64,000 bases of DNA, from NCBI RefSeq assembly GCF_038002225.1, contig NZ_JBBOCA010000001.1, positions 4,712,001 through 4,776,000 on the forward strand, written 5' to 3'. Positions 17,894-26,681 of this stretch are shown here, piece by piece. The stretch's first letter is position 1. Every line of letters begins with the position of its first letter. This DNA comes from Paenibacillus sp. FSL R7-0204. GTDB lineage: Bacteria; Bacillota; Bacilli; Paenibacillales; Paenibacillaceae. The notes below the pieces were generated by a model. That model worked only from the letters and a program-made list of their open reading frames with translations, was not told where the DNA came from and searched no databases. Position numbers and translations under genes: made by a program.

Positions 17894-18928
17894 TCAGTTA
17901 ACCACTTCATCAATGGACAGGCTGCGTTCACGCGACAAATCCCGGAAGCCCTCGCCTACTTTGACCAGCGGCTTAAAGAGGTCCAGCGGGTTATTCATGA
18001 CGATCATACCCACTTCGCCGTTGCTGAGCTGTACATTCTTGCCCACGAAGCTTGGCAGTAAATGGCCGGTCAATGCCTGCACCACCGTCTCATTCAGCTT
18101 GCCGAAGCCCATCTCATGCACCTTGCGCAGCACGGTAACCAGCCCCTGCTTGGGACGGTTCGCAGTAGAAGTGGTCAGCGACATATAAATGTTGGCTACC
18201 GAAACAATCTGGGCGTACGGATGAATCTCTTTTTTGAGCAGCTGATTCGGATAACCTGAGCCATCCTCGTACTCATGATGCTGGAGAGCTACCAGCGCGG
18301 TAACCTCGTCCATTTTGGAGCCGCGGATCAGATCATAGCCATAGAAGGTGTGGCGTGCCAGCTCATCCTTCTCGGAATCCGTCAGCAGACCCTGCTTGTT
18401 CAGGATCGACAGGGACACCTGGCTTTTGCCGATGTCATGCAGATAGCCCGCACGGCTGATCTGGTAACGCTCCTCCTTGGAGTAACCCATCCACGCAGCA
18501 ATATAATAAGATAATAAGCCCACCTGTAATGAGTGGTGATATGTATCGATGTCATCCCGGTCCAGCAAAAGCAGCAGGGAGACAACATCCTTTTGCCCTT
18601 CCAGCGTCTCCAGAAGCGGCTTCAGCGTATCATCGACTGCCGACTGCGAGAAGCTGCCCTTCGTCAAGGCTTCCAGAAAAATCGCTTCATAATTTAAAAT
18701 AGCGAGATCAAAATCATCGTGCAGCCCGTGGCTGGGCCCCGGTTCAGCGTCCGTATACAGCCCGCTGCGCGGCTCGATATCAACATAATCAATTTTGTGC
18801 CGGATCAGGATACTAATCTCTTCCCGTTCCACACGCGTCCCCTTGGGGAGAACGTGCAGCCCTACACCATTGAAAGTGTCTGCCATGAGACAATCACCGT
18901 GCTTCAGATCCGTGACATGTACTTTCAA
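17894..18928 (-). CDS. HD-GYP domain protein (putative cyclic-di-GMP phosphodiesterase)
   Basis: A 344-residue cytoplasmic protein. The N-terminal 70 residues form a small beta-rich domain seen in many Bacillales HD-GYP proteins. The HD-GYP domain spans about 115-300, with His164-Asp165 in GYLHDIGK and the signature HHEYEDGSGYP at 217-227. All key metal ligands seem present, so cyclic-di-GMP hydrolysis is plausible. The start is TTG at 18928 with AAGGGGTG nine bases upstream. It is monocistronic with its own terminator. Confidence 0.9.
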   Translation of the reverse strand: MKVHVTDLKHGDCLMADTFNGVGLHVLPKGTRVEREEISILIRHKIDYVDIEPRSGLYTDAEPGPSHGLHDDFDLAILNYEAIFLEALTKGSFSQSAVDDTLKPLLETLEGQKDVVSLLLLLDRDDIDTYHHSLQVGLLSYYIAAWMGYSKEERYQISRAGYLHDIGKSQVSLSILNKQGLLTDSEKDELARHTFYGYDLIRGSKMDEVTALVALQHHEYEDGSGYPNQLLKKEIHPYAQIVSVANIYMSLTTSTANRPKQGLVTVLRKVHEMGFGKLNETVVQALTGHLLPSFVGKNVQLSNGEVGMIVMNNPLDLFKPLVKVGEGFRDLSRERSLSIDEVVN

Positions 18929-19182
18929 GTACCAGCACCCCTTTTGTACTAAATATAAGAACTTACAGGTTTCACACGGTAACTTATCCTTCTATTTCTC
19001 GCTGAAACGGATGCCGCCCTTGAAAGGACGGCCAAGCCGTTTCCGCTTGATTAGGAATATTCCGTTATGCTCCACTTGATCATAGTCAACAGACGGTAAA
19101 GTAACAATCCGGTGAAAGTCACAAACTCCAAGCAATCTAGTTCTATAGAATCCCTGTCTTTAGACGCCTTTCCATATTCTGT

Positions 19183-19578
19183 TCAGAGCCATCTGACAAA
19201 TCTCTTGTATTTTATCCTAATTTCGTTCTCTTCTGCCCAGTACATTAGTCTCTTCCTCACCGCTACCGTGTCTTCTGTGAACCTGAAGCAGAGATTAACC
19301 GGGACAATCCATTTGCCTGCAGGCAATATTCCTACTATCGGACCATCTATGTAAATGGCTTTAATCCCTTGCGCGGAGATGCGCTTTTTGCGAATAATAA
19401 GCGAATCTGTCCCCCACTGAAGAAGGCCTTCTTTCCGCAGCGCGTTGATAATAATGAAGAGGCAGGCTGCGATGCTGAGTCCAATCCACACCAGTCTGAC
19501 GTTGTATAAATAGAAATGTCTATCCGGATCGTCTCCATCCGTCCGATTTATAGTATAATCGCTAATGCAGTCCAACAT
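19183..19578 (-). CDS. Single-pass membrane protein with PH-like domain, unknown function
   Basis: Up to 131 residues. One transmembrane segment (LVWIGLSIAACLFIIINAL) is followed by a beta-rich cytoplasmic part (LQWGTDSLIIRKKRI, IKAIYIDGPIVGI) that resembles bacterial PH-like domains. The start is unresolved: ATG 19578 has no ribosome site and lies upstream of a good minus-strand promoter (TTGGAC 19575-19570, 17 bp, TATAAA 19552-19547), so translation may begin at GTG 19491 just before the membrane segment. No function proposed. Confidence 0.6.
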   Translation of the reverse strand: MLDCISDYTINRTDGDDPDRHFYLYNVRLVWIGLSIAACLFIIINALRKEGLLQWGTDSLIIRKKRISAQGIKAIYIDGPIVGILPAGKWIVPVNLCFRFTEDTVAVRKRLMYWAEENEIRIKYKRFVRWL

Positions 19579-19599
19579 TTTGTTCAAGGGGGATCCATT

Positions 19600-19899
19600 A
19601 TGTACGAGCATCTCGTCGTCTTCCGCTTCAATGAGCAATTCGATAAAGGCCAGGAACAAGACCTGTTACAAGCACTGCTGGCGCTAAAAAAGCAAATCCC
19701 CGGCATTATTGACCTTACAGCAGGCATTAATGTAACCGAAGAGCAGCAGAATGTCCACGGCTATACGCTGGGGCTCCGCGTGACCTTTGAGAATCAGGAA
19801 GCCCTGCGTGAGTACGGGCCGCATCCGGCCCATCAGAAGTTCGTGTCCATGCTGGAGGGAATTCTGGAGAACGTTGTGGTGGTAGACTACCCGATTTAG
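19600..19899 (+). CDS. Dabb family (stress-responsive A/B barrel) protein
   Basis: A 99-residue dimeric alpha/beta-barrel domain protein, recognised from EHLVVFRFN at the start, the central His/Tyr positions and PAHQKFVSMLEGILENVVVVDY at the end. Members bind small ligands; roles in the Firmicutes are mostly unknown. AAGGGGG precedes ATG 19600, and a TATAAT at 19554-19559 lies at the right distance. Its 3' end overlaps the convergent signal peptidase gene by 4 bp. Confidence 0.85.
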   Translation: MYEHLVVFRFNEQFDKGQEQDLLQALLALKKQIPGIIDLTAGINVTEEQQNVHGYTLGLRVTFENQEALREYGPHPAHQKFVSMLEGILENVVVVDYPI

Positions 19900-20393
19900 A
19901 ACAACTGGTTCACATCGAACAGCACTTTGCCGATCAGCGCATCCTTGTCCACGAACGGAGTCTCCCATAAGTGAGCGTCATAGCTGACGTTACGGTTGTC
20001 GCCCAGGAAAAAATAATGGTCTGCGGGAACGGTGACCGGCCCGAAGGTATAGGTCATCGCTTCCTGGAGATACGGCTCGGCAATAGCCTCATGGTTGCGG
20101 TACAGCTTGCCTTCCTTGATCTCAATGACATCGCCCGGCAGGCCGATCAGCCGTTTTACATATCTTTTCTGCGCATCTTCGGCAACCGGCGGATGGAACA
20201 CCACGATATCGCCATGCTTCAGCGAGGTATTCCAGAGCATTTTGTCCACCACAAGGCGGTCGTTAACCGCTATAGTCGGAATCATCGAGCCGGTAGGCAC
20301 ACGCATTGCTTCCGCTACGTAGGTGCGGATAAATAAGGATAGAATAATGCCAATGGCAATACTCGGCACCCACTGCTTCAAGAATTTCTTCAA
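19896..20393 (-). CDS. Type I signal peptidase
   Basis: A 165-residue membrane-bound signal peptidase of the short Gram-positive type. One N-terminal transmembrane helix (about 10-28) precedes the catalytic Ser36 in PTGSMIPT and Lys80 in YVKRLIGLPGD. The C-terminal box reads GDNRNVSYDAHLW, where most family members have GDNR-x2-S-x-DSR. It cleaves signal peptides of exported proteins outside the membrane. The start is TTG 20393 with AGGTG seven bases upstream. Confidence 0.92.
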   Translation of the reverse strand: MKKFLKQWVPSIAIGIILSLFIRTYVAEAMRVPTGSMIPTIAVNDRLVVDKMLWNTSLKHGDIVVFHPPVAEDAQKRYVKRLIGLPGDVIEIKEGKLYRNHEAIAEPYLQEAMTYTFGPVTVPADHYFFLGDNRNVSYDAHLWETPFVDKDALIGKVLFDVNQLF

Positions 20394-20418
20394 TTTCTTT
20401 CACCTCAGATTCGTATAA

Positions 20419-20826
20419 TTAGCCTTCAAAATGCTCAATAATCCGCGACATTTCCAGCTCCGCGTCTATAGCAGAGTGCTTCGGCAGATAAATTACCAGT
20501 AAGCCGCCGAAGATCTGCTCCCATTTGCCCCCATGCTCTGTAACCCGCTCCTTGAAGCTGCGGATCTCGCCGGAAGCCGCCGCCTCTTTGCTGAGCAGCC
20601 AGGCATACCGGACAAGCCCGGACCTTTTCACCGTCTCAATATAATACGCGATCCCCTCACGCTCACTCACCCGGATAATATCGCCAAGCGCAATCCCCGG
20701 GTTAAAAATCGGCGTCTCCTCAATCCGGTAGATATCCTTGTCGACCAGGGTCACATCCAGCACCTCAATCTCCCGGCCTTGCTCATCAAAGCATATATGT
20801 AATCCAACTGTCCCCGGCAAAAGCAT
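20419..20826 (-). CDS. DUF4265-like protein
   Basis: A 135-residue soluble protein with IALGDIIRVSEREGIAYYIE and a central region that resemble DUF4265 proteins; function unknown. The start is not certain: ATG 20826 lies directly after GGGGTGG, and an upstream TTG at 20835 lacks a ribosome site. The gene sits 25 bp upstream of the signal peptidase start on the same strand, so the two may be co-transcribed. Confidence 0.65.
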   Translation of the reverse strand: MLLPGTVGLHICFDEQGREIEVLDVTLVDKDIYRIEETPIFNPGIALGDIIRVSEREGIAYYIETVKRSGLVRYAWLLSKEAAASGEIRSFKERVTEHGGKWEQIFGGLLVIYLPKHSAIDAELEMSRIIEHFEG

Positions 20827-20858
20827 CCACCCCAATTCTGTTCTGTTCTGTTATGCTA

Positions 20859-21731
20859 TCATTTCATCGCCCGAAGTGACCTCGAAATGATGCCCTCGAG
20901 CACCTTCCAGGGAAGCAAGGCCTTGCCGATCATCAAGACCCGCGAGCCCCGGCCAACAGGATAGCGCAGCTTCGGCGCACGTATCGCAGTGATCCGTCCA
21001 ATCAGATCAGCCACCTCCTGCGGATCGGGAGCCGTCTCAGACGCACGCCGGGAGTACCGCAGTACCTCCTCAAGCCTGGTGTGATACGGGGAGCCTTCAT
21101 TTCCATGCATTCCCGTAATCCCTTTGTCCCAGATAGGGGTACGGAAGGAGCCCGGTTCAACCAGTACAACGCGGACGCCAAAAGAGAGCATCTCCTGGCG
21201 CAGACTCTCGCTGAACCCTTCCACCGCAAACTTCGAGGCGGCATACGGACCATAACCCGGGAATCCGCTCAGGCCGCTGACACTGCTCACGTTAATGATC
21301 AGACCGCTGCGCTGGACCCGCATGTGGGGAAGCACCGCCTTCGTCACAGCAACCAGTCCGAAAAAGTTGGTCTCCAGCTGCCCTCGCCATTCCTCCATGC
21401 TGACCTCCTCCACGAATCCGCCTACAGCGAAGCCGGCGTTGTTCACCAGCACATCCATTCTGCCGGCAAGCTCAAGACTAGACTGAATGGCAGATGCAAT
21501 CGAGGCTTCGTCCGTCACATCCAGTGCCTGCAGATGAATGCGCTCCCGTACCCCCGCCAGCTCAGCCTTCTGAACCAGCTCCTTGCTGCGGCTGAGATCC
21601 CGCATCGTGGCAATGACCCGGTACCCTCTGCGGGCCAGCGTAATTGCAGTCAGCAGCCCGAATCCGCTGGAGGTTCCGGTAATCAGTGCAACCGGCTCAT
21701 GCCCCTGGGGCTGGCTTGGATTAGTGTTCAT
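20859..21731 (-). CDS. Short-chain dehydrogenase/reductase
   Basis: A 290-residue classical SDR. The cofactor motif ALITGTSSGFG suggests NADP(H), followed by NNAG, the catalytic Ser in INVSSVSG and YAASK. A strong AGAAGGAGGTG site precedes ATG 21731. It starts 13 bp after pgsA on the same strand and may be the last gene of the large operon that begins at 28886. The family reduces or oxidises hydroxyl/keto groups of lipids and other small molecules; substrate unknown. Confidence 0.88.
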   Translation of the reverse strand: MNTNPSQPQGHEPVALITGTSSGFGLLTAITLARRGYRVIATMRDLSRSKELVQKAELAGVRERIHLQALDVTDEASIASAIQSSLELAGRMDVLVNNAGFAVGGFVEEVSMEEWRGQLETNFFGLVAVTKAVLPHMRVQRSGLIINVSSVSGLSGFPGYGPYAASKFAVEGFSESLRQEMLSFGVRVVLVEPGSFRTPIWDKGITGMHGNEGSPYHTRLEEVLRYSRRASETAPDPQEVADLIGRITAIRAPKLRYPVGRGSRVLMIGKALLPWKVLEGIISRSLRAMK

Positions 21732-21744
21732 GAGGCACCTCCTT

Positions 21745-22347
21745 CTAATGATGTGTTGAATGAGTCTCCAATTGCAGCAGCAGATAATTGTTCTTAATGT
21801 AGTTGTAACCCGAGTATACAGTTATGACTAATGCACCATACATCAGGGTTAGGTCAACAGGGAAGGAAGTGAACAGGCTAAAGGGCGCGTTGTTCAAAAG
21901 AATGGCCGAGATTGCAGCAACTTGCAGGACCATTTTCCATTTGCCGTATTTATCGGCTGCCAATGCTACCTTCTGCGCTGAAGCGGCAATACGGACACCC
22001 ATCATTATAACTTCCCTCGCTAATATTAAAAAAGCAATCCAAGATGGGATCATGTGCTCACTAACCATTAGAATCAGCGCGGCAGCAACAAGCAGCTTAT
22101 CTGCCAACGGATCAAGCAGTTTTCCAAAATTGGTAGTCTGGTTATATTTTCTCGCCACGTACCCATCCAGCTTGTCTGTTATAGAAGCTACAATAAAAAC
22201 TATGGCTGCATAAAAAATACCATGTACATCTAAATATTCCAGGATCGGGAATTGGTTGACCCATGCTTCGGGGTAAATGGGAAAAAGCGCAATGAACAGC
22301 GGAATCAGCAATATCCTGAACAAGGTAATACGGTTAGCTAAGTTCAT
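21745..22347 (-). CDS. pgsA: CDP-alcohol phosphatidyltransferase, PgsA type
   Basis: A 200-residue polytopic membrane enzyme. The complete CDP-alcohol phosphotransferase signature is present: Asp58-x2-Asp61-Gly-x2-Ala-Arg-x8-Gly75-x3-Asp79-x3-Asp83. It fits PgsA, which makes phosphatidylglycerophosphate from CDP-diacylglycerol and glycerol-3-phosphate. GGAGG precedes ATG 22347. Its location 35 bp after the KAS III operon, not beside recA/cinA as is usual in the Bacillales, suggests it may be a second copy or have another acceptor alcohol; that is inference. Confidence 0.88.
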   Translation of the reverse strand: MNLANRITLFRILLIPLFIALFPIYPEAWVNQFPILEYLDVHGIFYAAIVFIVASITDKLDGYVARKYNQTTNFGKLLDPLADKLLVAAALILMVSEHMIPSWIAFLILAREVIMMGVRIAASAQKVALAADKYGKWKMVLQVAAISAILLNNAPFSLFTSFPVDLTLMYGALVITVYSGYNYIKNNYLLLQLETHSTHH

Positions 22348-22382
22348 CTTCTGCCTCCAAGTCTCACATTCATGATTACGGC

Positions 22383-23528
22383 CTACAGCTTCAGCCTCTG
22401 AATAAGCGGCATGCCGATCCGGCGGAGCAGCAGCTCCAGGAGGGACCAGCCGCAGCGGTTCAGCAGAGAGGTACCCCGGTCATACACCGCCGAATATTCG
22501 GTGGCTCCGGCCGCTCCCCGGTTGCGCTTGAACTGGCCGACGCCCGAGCTTTCGTGCAGTAATAGCTCTCTGCTGCCCGCAAGCCCGATCAGGACGGCGG
22601 ACAGCATACGGTAGAGTCCTAGGGACTGAGGCAGACTCGTGTCATAACCGAACAATGGCGCCGTCATTGCGCCATCCCGCTCATAGAAGCCCAGCACCGC
22701 ATCCAGTCTTCCTTCCTTGCGCAGACCGCAGATTTGCAAGGTCCGCCGTTCCAGCGCCAGGGCAATATAGGCTTCGGTGAACTGCGGATTATAGGCCGAA
22801 TATTTATCGATATACAGCAGTCTGTACAGCTCCACGATCCGGGGAATGTCTTCCTGCGTGATCTCCTCCGGACCAACCTCAGTGTAGCCGTGCTTTGCCA
22901 GCAGATTTCTGTCGCGTTTGACCAGCCATCTGGCCTTCGAGCTGGAGGTATTCGGATGCAGCAGATAGATCTGCCGGCTTGGAACGAGCTTGCAGCCATA
23001 CCCCTGCAGTCTGGCAATGAGTTCTCCCGAGGTCTCACGGCTAAGCGAACGATATATTAAGGTATAACCCGGATAAGTCTGGCGGAGGAAATCGAGTACC
23101 GCCGTCAGCTGTTCCGCACTTAAGGCAGGATACAGATTGGTGGACAACAGCCAGTTATTCACCTGAACCACCCGGTTGAAGCGTGCTTGCCGCAGCATCC
23201 AGCCCATTCCTGTGAGCATTAGCGACAATAAGCCCTCTAGCAACCGGTTATTGAGCAGGGCCAGCTCCTCACGCGCATAACTGACATAGTGGGTATAGGG
23301 TGAGCATACATACGAATTGTCATAGTCTGCTTCGTTGACCGTAATCGGAACGGGCAGACCATCGATGGTCAGCACCTTAACAGTTGTACTCACATTATCG
23401 ATAAAAGGTTGCGCTCCCCGCTCCAGCAGCGGTGTAAGATACTCCCGGGCATACTGCCCATACTCCGTATCCGGCCAGTCCAGCCCCTGAGCAGAATCGC
23501 GGTCATACTGCGTTACCCGGTTCTTCAC
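22383..23528 (-). CDS. GNAT-like acyl/aminoacyl transferase of the KAS III operon
   Basis: A 381-residue soluble protein. The N-terminal 150 residues are not recognised; the C-terminal half looks like a GNAT fold of the FemX/BioF2-like kind (GLRKEGRLDAVLGFYERDG, then LLLHESSGVGQFKRNRGA). It would transfer an acyl or aminoacyl group, but the donor is unknown. It starts with GTG 23528, overlapping the adenylating enzyme stop by 4 bp (GTGA), so the two are translationally coupled. It is the last gene of the tightly overlapped block of six. Confidence 0.7.
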   Translation of the reverse strand: MKNRVTQYDRDSAQGLDWPDTEYGQYAREYLTPLLERGAQPFIDNVSTTVKVLTIDGLPVPITVNEADYDNSYVCSPYTHYVSYAREELALLNNRLLEGLLSLMLTGMGWMLRQARFNRVVQVNNWLLSTNLYPALSAEQLTAVLDFLRQTYPGYTLIYRSLSRETSGELIARLQGYGCKLVPSRQIYLLHPNTSSSKARWLVKRDRNLLAKHGYTEVGPEEITQEDIPRIVELYRLLYIDKYSAYNPQFTEAYIALALERRTLQICGLRKEGRLDAVLGFYERDGAMTAPLFGYDTSLPQSLGLYRMLSAVLIGLAGSRELLLHESSGVGQFKRNRGAAGATEYSAVYDRGTSLLNRCGWSLLELLLRRIGMPLIQRLKL

Positions 23529-24841
23529 GGCTTCCAGCTCCTCTCCACACGGCGCAGCTTCACAGTTCCGGGCACGAAGCTGTAGGCGGTAAAAGTCAGC
23601 TTCGGAGGGATACAGGATAGCCTGGCGAACAAGCGCGTCAGCTCTGCTGTAATCTGCTGCTCCGTGCCATGATCGGTGCCGGTTCGTGTACGATAGGAGA
23701 TTTCCAGCTCAGTCAGGCTGTGCTGGATGACCCTGTAATGCTCAATATCTGTGGAAGCCGCCAGCACGGCCCGGGTAACGAAATCAGGGAAAACCGTGAC
23801 CTGCATGCTCTCTGCCGCATGAGGCAGATAAAGAATATCATCGCAGCGTCCTTCGATCCGCTCAATGGCCGTGAACAGTGAACCACAGGGACACGGCTCC
23901 GCCGCTTCGGTCAGAATATCATTCAGGCGGTAACGGACGATGGGCTGCACACTTCTGGAGAAATCGGTCACGATGGGCACGAACCGGCGTGATTGTTCCT
24001 CCAGCATTTCTTTTTCGATATGTACAATATCTTCATTGAGATGGAGCGTTCCGTGACTGCAGGTCGCACCGAGGAAACCCTCGGTACACTGATAAGCCTG
24101 ATGCACCTTCTGCCCGAAGGTTTGTTCAATCTGCTGCCAGTCAAGCGGGTCCAGCACTTCCGCAACCGCAATGATCCGGCGGGGATGCAGCTTCATCTCA
24201 CCTGATTGCTGTGCCTCAGCCAGCATACGCAGCATGGACGGCGGTGCGATCCAGATATCCGGCTGGTATTCCTTCATACGGGCCAAGAGCTGTGGTAGCG
24301 GCTCCAGCAGATCGAAATACCGGAACTGCAGCCGTCCCTGCTTCACAGATTCATACAAATTACTGTTTGCCCGCAGAAAAAATGCAATGCTCGCCCGCTT
24401 CCATAGTCCACCCGGCAAAAGCTTTGCCAGCACCGTACCGGTCCAGGCAGCCTGCTCTTCTTCTCCAACGAGAAAAATACCCCGGTTGCCGGAGGTTCCC
24501 GAGGATAACCCGACGGTGACGCCTTGCAGCGCAGGCTTGAAGTTCCTGCTGTTCTCCGCTTCATAGGCTTCTGCAAAAGCCTGCTCCTTCGTAATGCCCG
24601 CTGTATTGAGCTGATCGAAATTCTCCATCATCTCCGGCTTCCCGATCACCGGGAAACTCCGCCATTCCTTGGACGGAATACCTGCCCACAGCTCCCTGTA
24701 GAATTCCGAGCGCTGCCTCACCTTCTCTACATGAAGCCGGATACGCTTCTCCTGCCACTGCTCGAGTGCTGCCCGGTTCTTCCAGCGTCTGCCCCACTTG
24801 GTAAGAATATAATGGGTGATCACCAGTCTGATGCGCTTCAT
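23525..24841 (-). CDS. F390-synthetase-related adenylate-forming enzyme
   Basis: A 438-residue member of the phenylacetate-CoA-ligase/coenzyme F390 synthetase branch of AMP-forming enzymes. GLSSGTSGNRGIF is the ATP-binding loop, YQCTEGFLGATC the adenine-binding motif and YRLNDIL the ribose-binding motif. It should activate a carboxylate as an acyl adenylate. ATG 24841 overlaps the preceding stop by 4 bp (ATGA), which fixes the start; the longer frame to 24883 is not used. In this operon it may play the part that OleC plays in olefin synthesis, but that is inference. Confidence 0.85.
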   Translation of the reverse strand: MKRIRLVITHYILTKWGRRWKNRAALEQWQEKRIRLHVEKVRQRSEFYRELWAGIPSKEWRSFPVIGKPEMMENFDQLNTAGITKEQAFAEAYEAENSRNFKPALQGVTVGLSSGTSGNRGIFLVGEEEQAAWTGTVLAKLLPGGLWKRASIAFFLRANSNLYESVKQGRLQFRYFDLLEPLPQLLARMKEYQPDIWIAPPSMLRMLAEAQQSGEMKLHPRRIIAVAEVLDPLDWQQIEQTFGQKVHQAYQCTEGFLGATCSHGTLHLNEDIVHIEKEMLEEQSRRFVPIVTDFSRSVQPIVRYRLNDILTEAAEPCPCGSLFTAIERIEGRCDDILYLPHAAESMQVTVFPDFVTRAVLAASTDIEHYRVIQHSLTELEISYRTRTGTDHGTEQQITAELTRLFARLSCIPPKLTFTAYSFVPGTVKLRRVERSWKP

Positions 24842-25692
24842 GTCACACTTCCCGTTCCCCAGTGCGCAAGCGCCTCGCGGCAATGGCTGGGCACAATCCG
24901 AAGCTTAGGAAATTGTTCATGCAGCTGGCGCAGCCGTTCGAAATTTCGGTGGTATTCTGTGCGGCTGGACATGATCAAGCCTGCTGCCGGATGCGGCTTG
25001 CGGTTCTCCCGGAACGCCCGGCTCGACCAGACTGTATCTGCGCAGAGCAGATAATCATGCTCGCCGGTGGAGACGAATACGCCAATCATTCCGGCGGCAT
25101 GGCCTGACAGCTCAACCGCCAGCAGGCTGCCGTCTCCAAGCAGATCATAGGCTTCCGTGAACGGAAGGCCTTGCGGCAGCGCACGCTTCGCCGAAGAATC
25201 ATCCACAGGAATGGAGCGGAGTCTGAAATCCTCCGGCAGCAGCCCGGGCAGGAATCCCGCCTTCGTCGCCCGCACCGGACCCAGCCCGCTTACGGCATCG
25301 TAGGATTTCTGCAAATATATATACTGCGCCTGCGGAAAATCCCGTACCCCGCCGATATGGTCGGCATGAAAATGCGACAGCACCACATACCGCACCTCCT
25401 CCGGCGAGATCCCGCCTGCCTGCAACCGCCGAACTGCACTCTCTTCCTCCTTGTAGACAACCGGAGTAATCTTGCGGTATAGGGAGGCCGGCAGACTTGC
25501 TGTCTCTTGGAAGAAACGCGCGCTGTAGCCCGTATCGAACAGGATGGGTCCGTATTCCGGATGCCGGATCAGGGCGTAACCTGCCGGGAAGGCAACCGGC
25601 TTCAGTGTGCCTCCACGCAGCGTCAGCCGCTCGGGATGCAGGCAATAGCCCGCAGACAGTATAGATAATCCAACTGGAATTTCTGTAATCAT
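24838..25692 (-). CDS. Metallo-beta-lactamase-fold hydrolase
   Basis: A 284-residue MBL-fold enzyme. The zinc motif HFHADHIGG, a distal His in ELSGHAAGM, Asp in LLCADTVW and His in VPSHC give a full dinuclear site, in an arrangement like AHL lactonases and other small-molecule MBL hydrolases. GGAGGG lies seven bases before ATG 25692, which overlaps the stop of the reductase by 4 bp. Likely hydrolyses a lactone, ester or thioester made by its neighbours; the substrate is unknown. Confidence 0.9.
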   Translation of the reverse strand: MITEIPVGLSILSAGYCLHPERLTLRGGTLKPVAFPAGYALIRHPEYGPILFDTGYSARFFQETASLPASLYRKITPVVYKEEESAVRRLQAGGISPEEVRYVVLSHFHADHIGGVRDFPQAQYIYLQKSYDAVSGLGPVRATKAGFLPGLLPEDFRLRSIPVDDSSAKRALPQGLPFTEAYDLLGDGSLLAVELSGHAAGMIGVFVSTGEHDYLLCADTVWSSRAFRENRKPHPAAGLIMSSRTEYHRNFERLRQLHEQFPKLRIVPSHCREALAHWGTGSVT

Positions 25693-26681
25693 TGCTGTTC
25701 CCTCCACCATTCTGCAAAGGCACGAAGTCCCTCGTCTGTTGTTATACGCGGTTGATAACCCAGCTGCTCGCGGGCCAGTGTAATATCCAGTGTCTGGGAG
25801 ATGCCGAGTGCGGCTGCAGAATAACGGGTCAGCAGCGGCTCACCCGGGATAGGCAGCACCTTGTACATCCCCTCCATTAAGGCCGCTGCGGTATAAGCTA
25901 CCGGGTAGGGCAATCGCCGGGTGTGCAGCGGAAGGCCGAGCAGCGAGAATAGCCGGGTGACCAGCTCCTCGAACCTTAGCGGCTCACCATTGGTAATATT
26001 GTAGACGCTGCCGGAAGCAGAGAGCGGGGCTTCACAGCAGAGCAGCATGGCATCGACTACATTCTCTACGCAGGTGAGATCAAGCTTGGCCTGTCCGCCA
26101 TTCATCAGCGGCACTCCCTTGCTCTCATTCGCTGCCAGCAGCCGGGGGAACAAGGCGTTGTCCAGCGGGCCGAATATGGCTCTGGGCCGGAGCATGAAGG
26201 CAGTAAGCCCTTCTCCCGCTGCCTGACGGACAACCTGCTCGGCAATCAGCTTCGTTGCAGCATAAGCATTGGCCGGCCGCCCGGGAAGCGGATCACTCTC
26301 CCGGATGCCAAAGCGGGACCGCTGGCTGGAATACACACTGGGCGTGGAGATATGAACCAGCCTTCCTACGCCATGCCGTTTGCACCCCTCAACTATATGG
26401 CTTGTCGCCTCCACATTGCATGTATAGAACTCCTTGTATTTGCCCCAGGGTGACGACAATGCTGCACAATGGAACACCACATCCATTCCCCGGCAAAAAC
26501 TATAGGCAGTCTCCGCGTCACGCAGATCCCCGGACAGGAACACTGTACCTTCCTGCTCCAGCTGCTTTCCCTGCTCCGGGTTGCGTCCCTGCGCGTAGAC
26601 CTCCCAGCCCATCCTCGCCAGCCTCCGGGCGGTATGCCGTCCAAGAAATCCGGTTGCACCTGTTACCAGCGCTTTGGTCAT
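25689..26681 (-). CDS. NAD(P)-dependent reductase, OleD/3-beta-HSD-like
   Basis: A 330-residue extended SDR. The N-terminus ALVTGATGFLGRHTARRL is the nucleotide-binding loop, ISTPSVY holds the catalytic Ser region and YAATK the Tyr/Lys pair. The segments LRPRAIFGP and NGEPLRFEEL recall OleD, which reduces 2-alkyl-3-keto acids to 3-hydroxy acids. The start ATG 26681 overlaps the ATP-grasp stop by 4 bp. Together with the KAS III upstream it suggests beta-keto then beta-hydroxy acyl chemistry. Confidence 0.87.
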   Translation of the reverse strand: MTKALVTGATGFLGRHTARRLARMGWEVYAQGRNPEQGKQLEQEGTVFLSGDLRDAETAYSFCRGMDVVFHCAALSSPWGKYKEFYTCNVEATSHIVEGCKRHGVGRLVHISTPSVYSSQRSRFGIRESDPLPGRPANAYAATKLIAEQVVRQAAGEGLTAFMLRPRAIFGPLDNALFPRLLAANESKGVPLMNGGQAKLDLTCVENVVDAMLLCCEAPLSASGSVYNITNGEPLRFEELVTRLFSLLGLPLHTRRLPYPVAYTAAALMEGMYKVLPIPGEPLLTRYSAAALGISQTLDITLAREQLGYQPRITTDEGLRAFAEWWREQQ

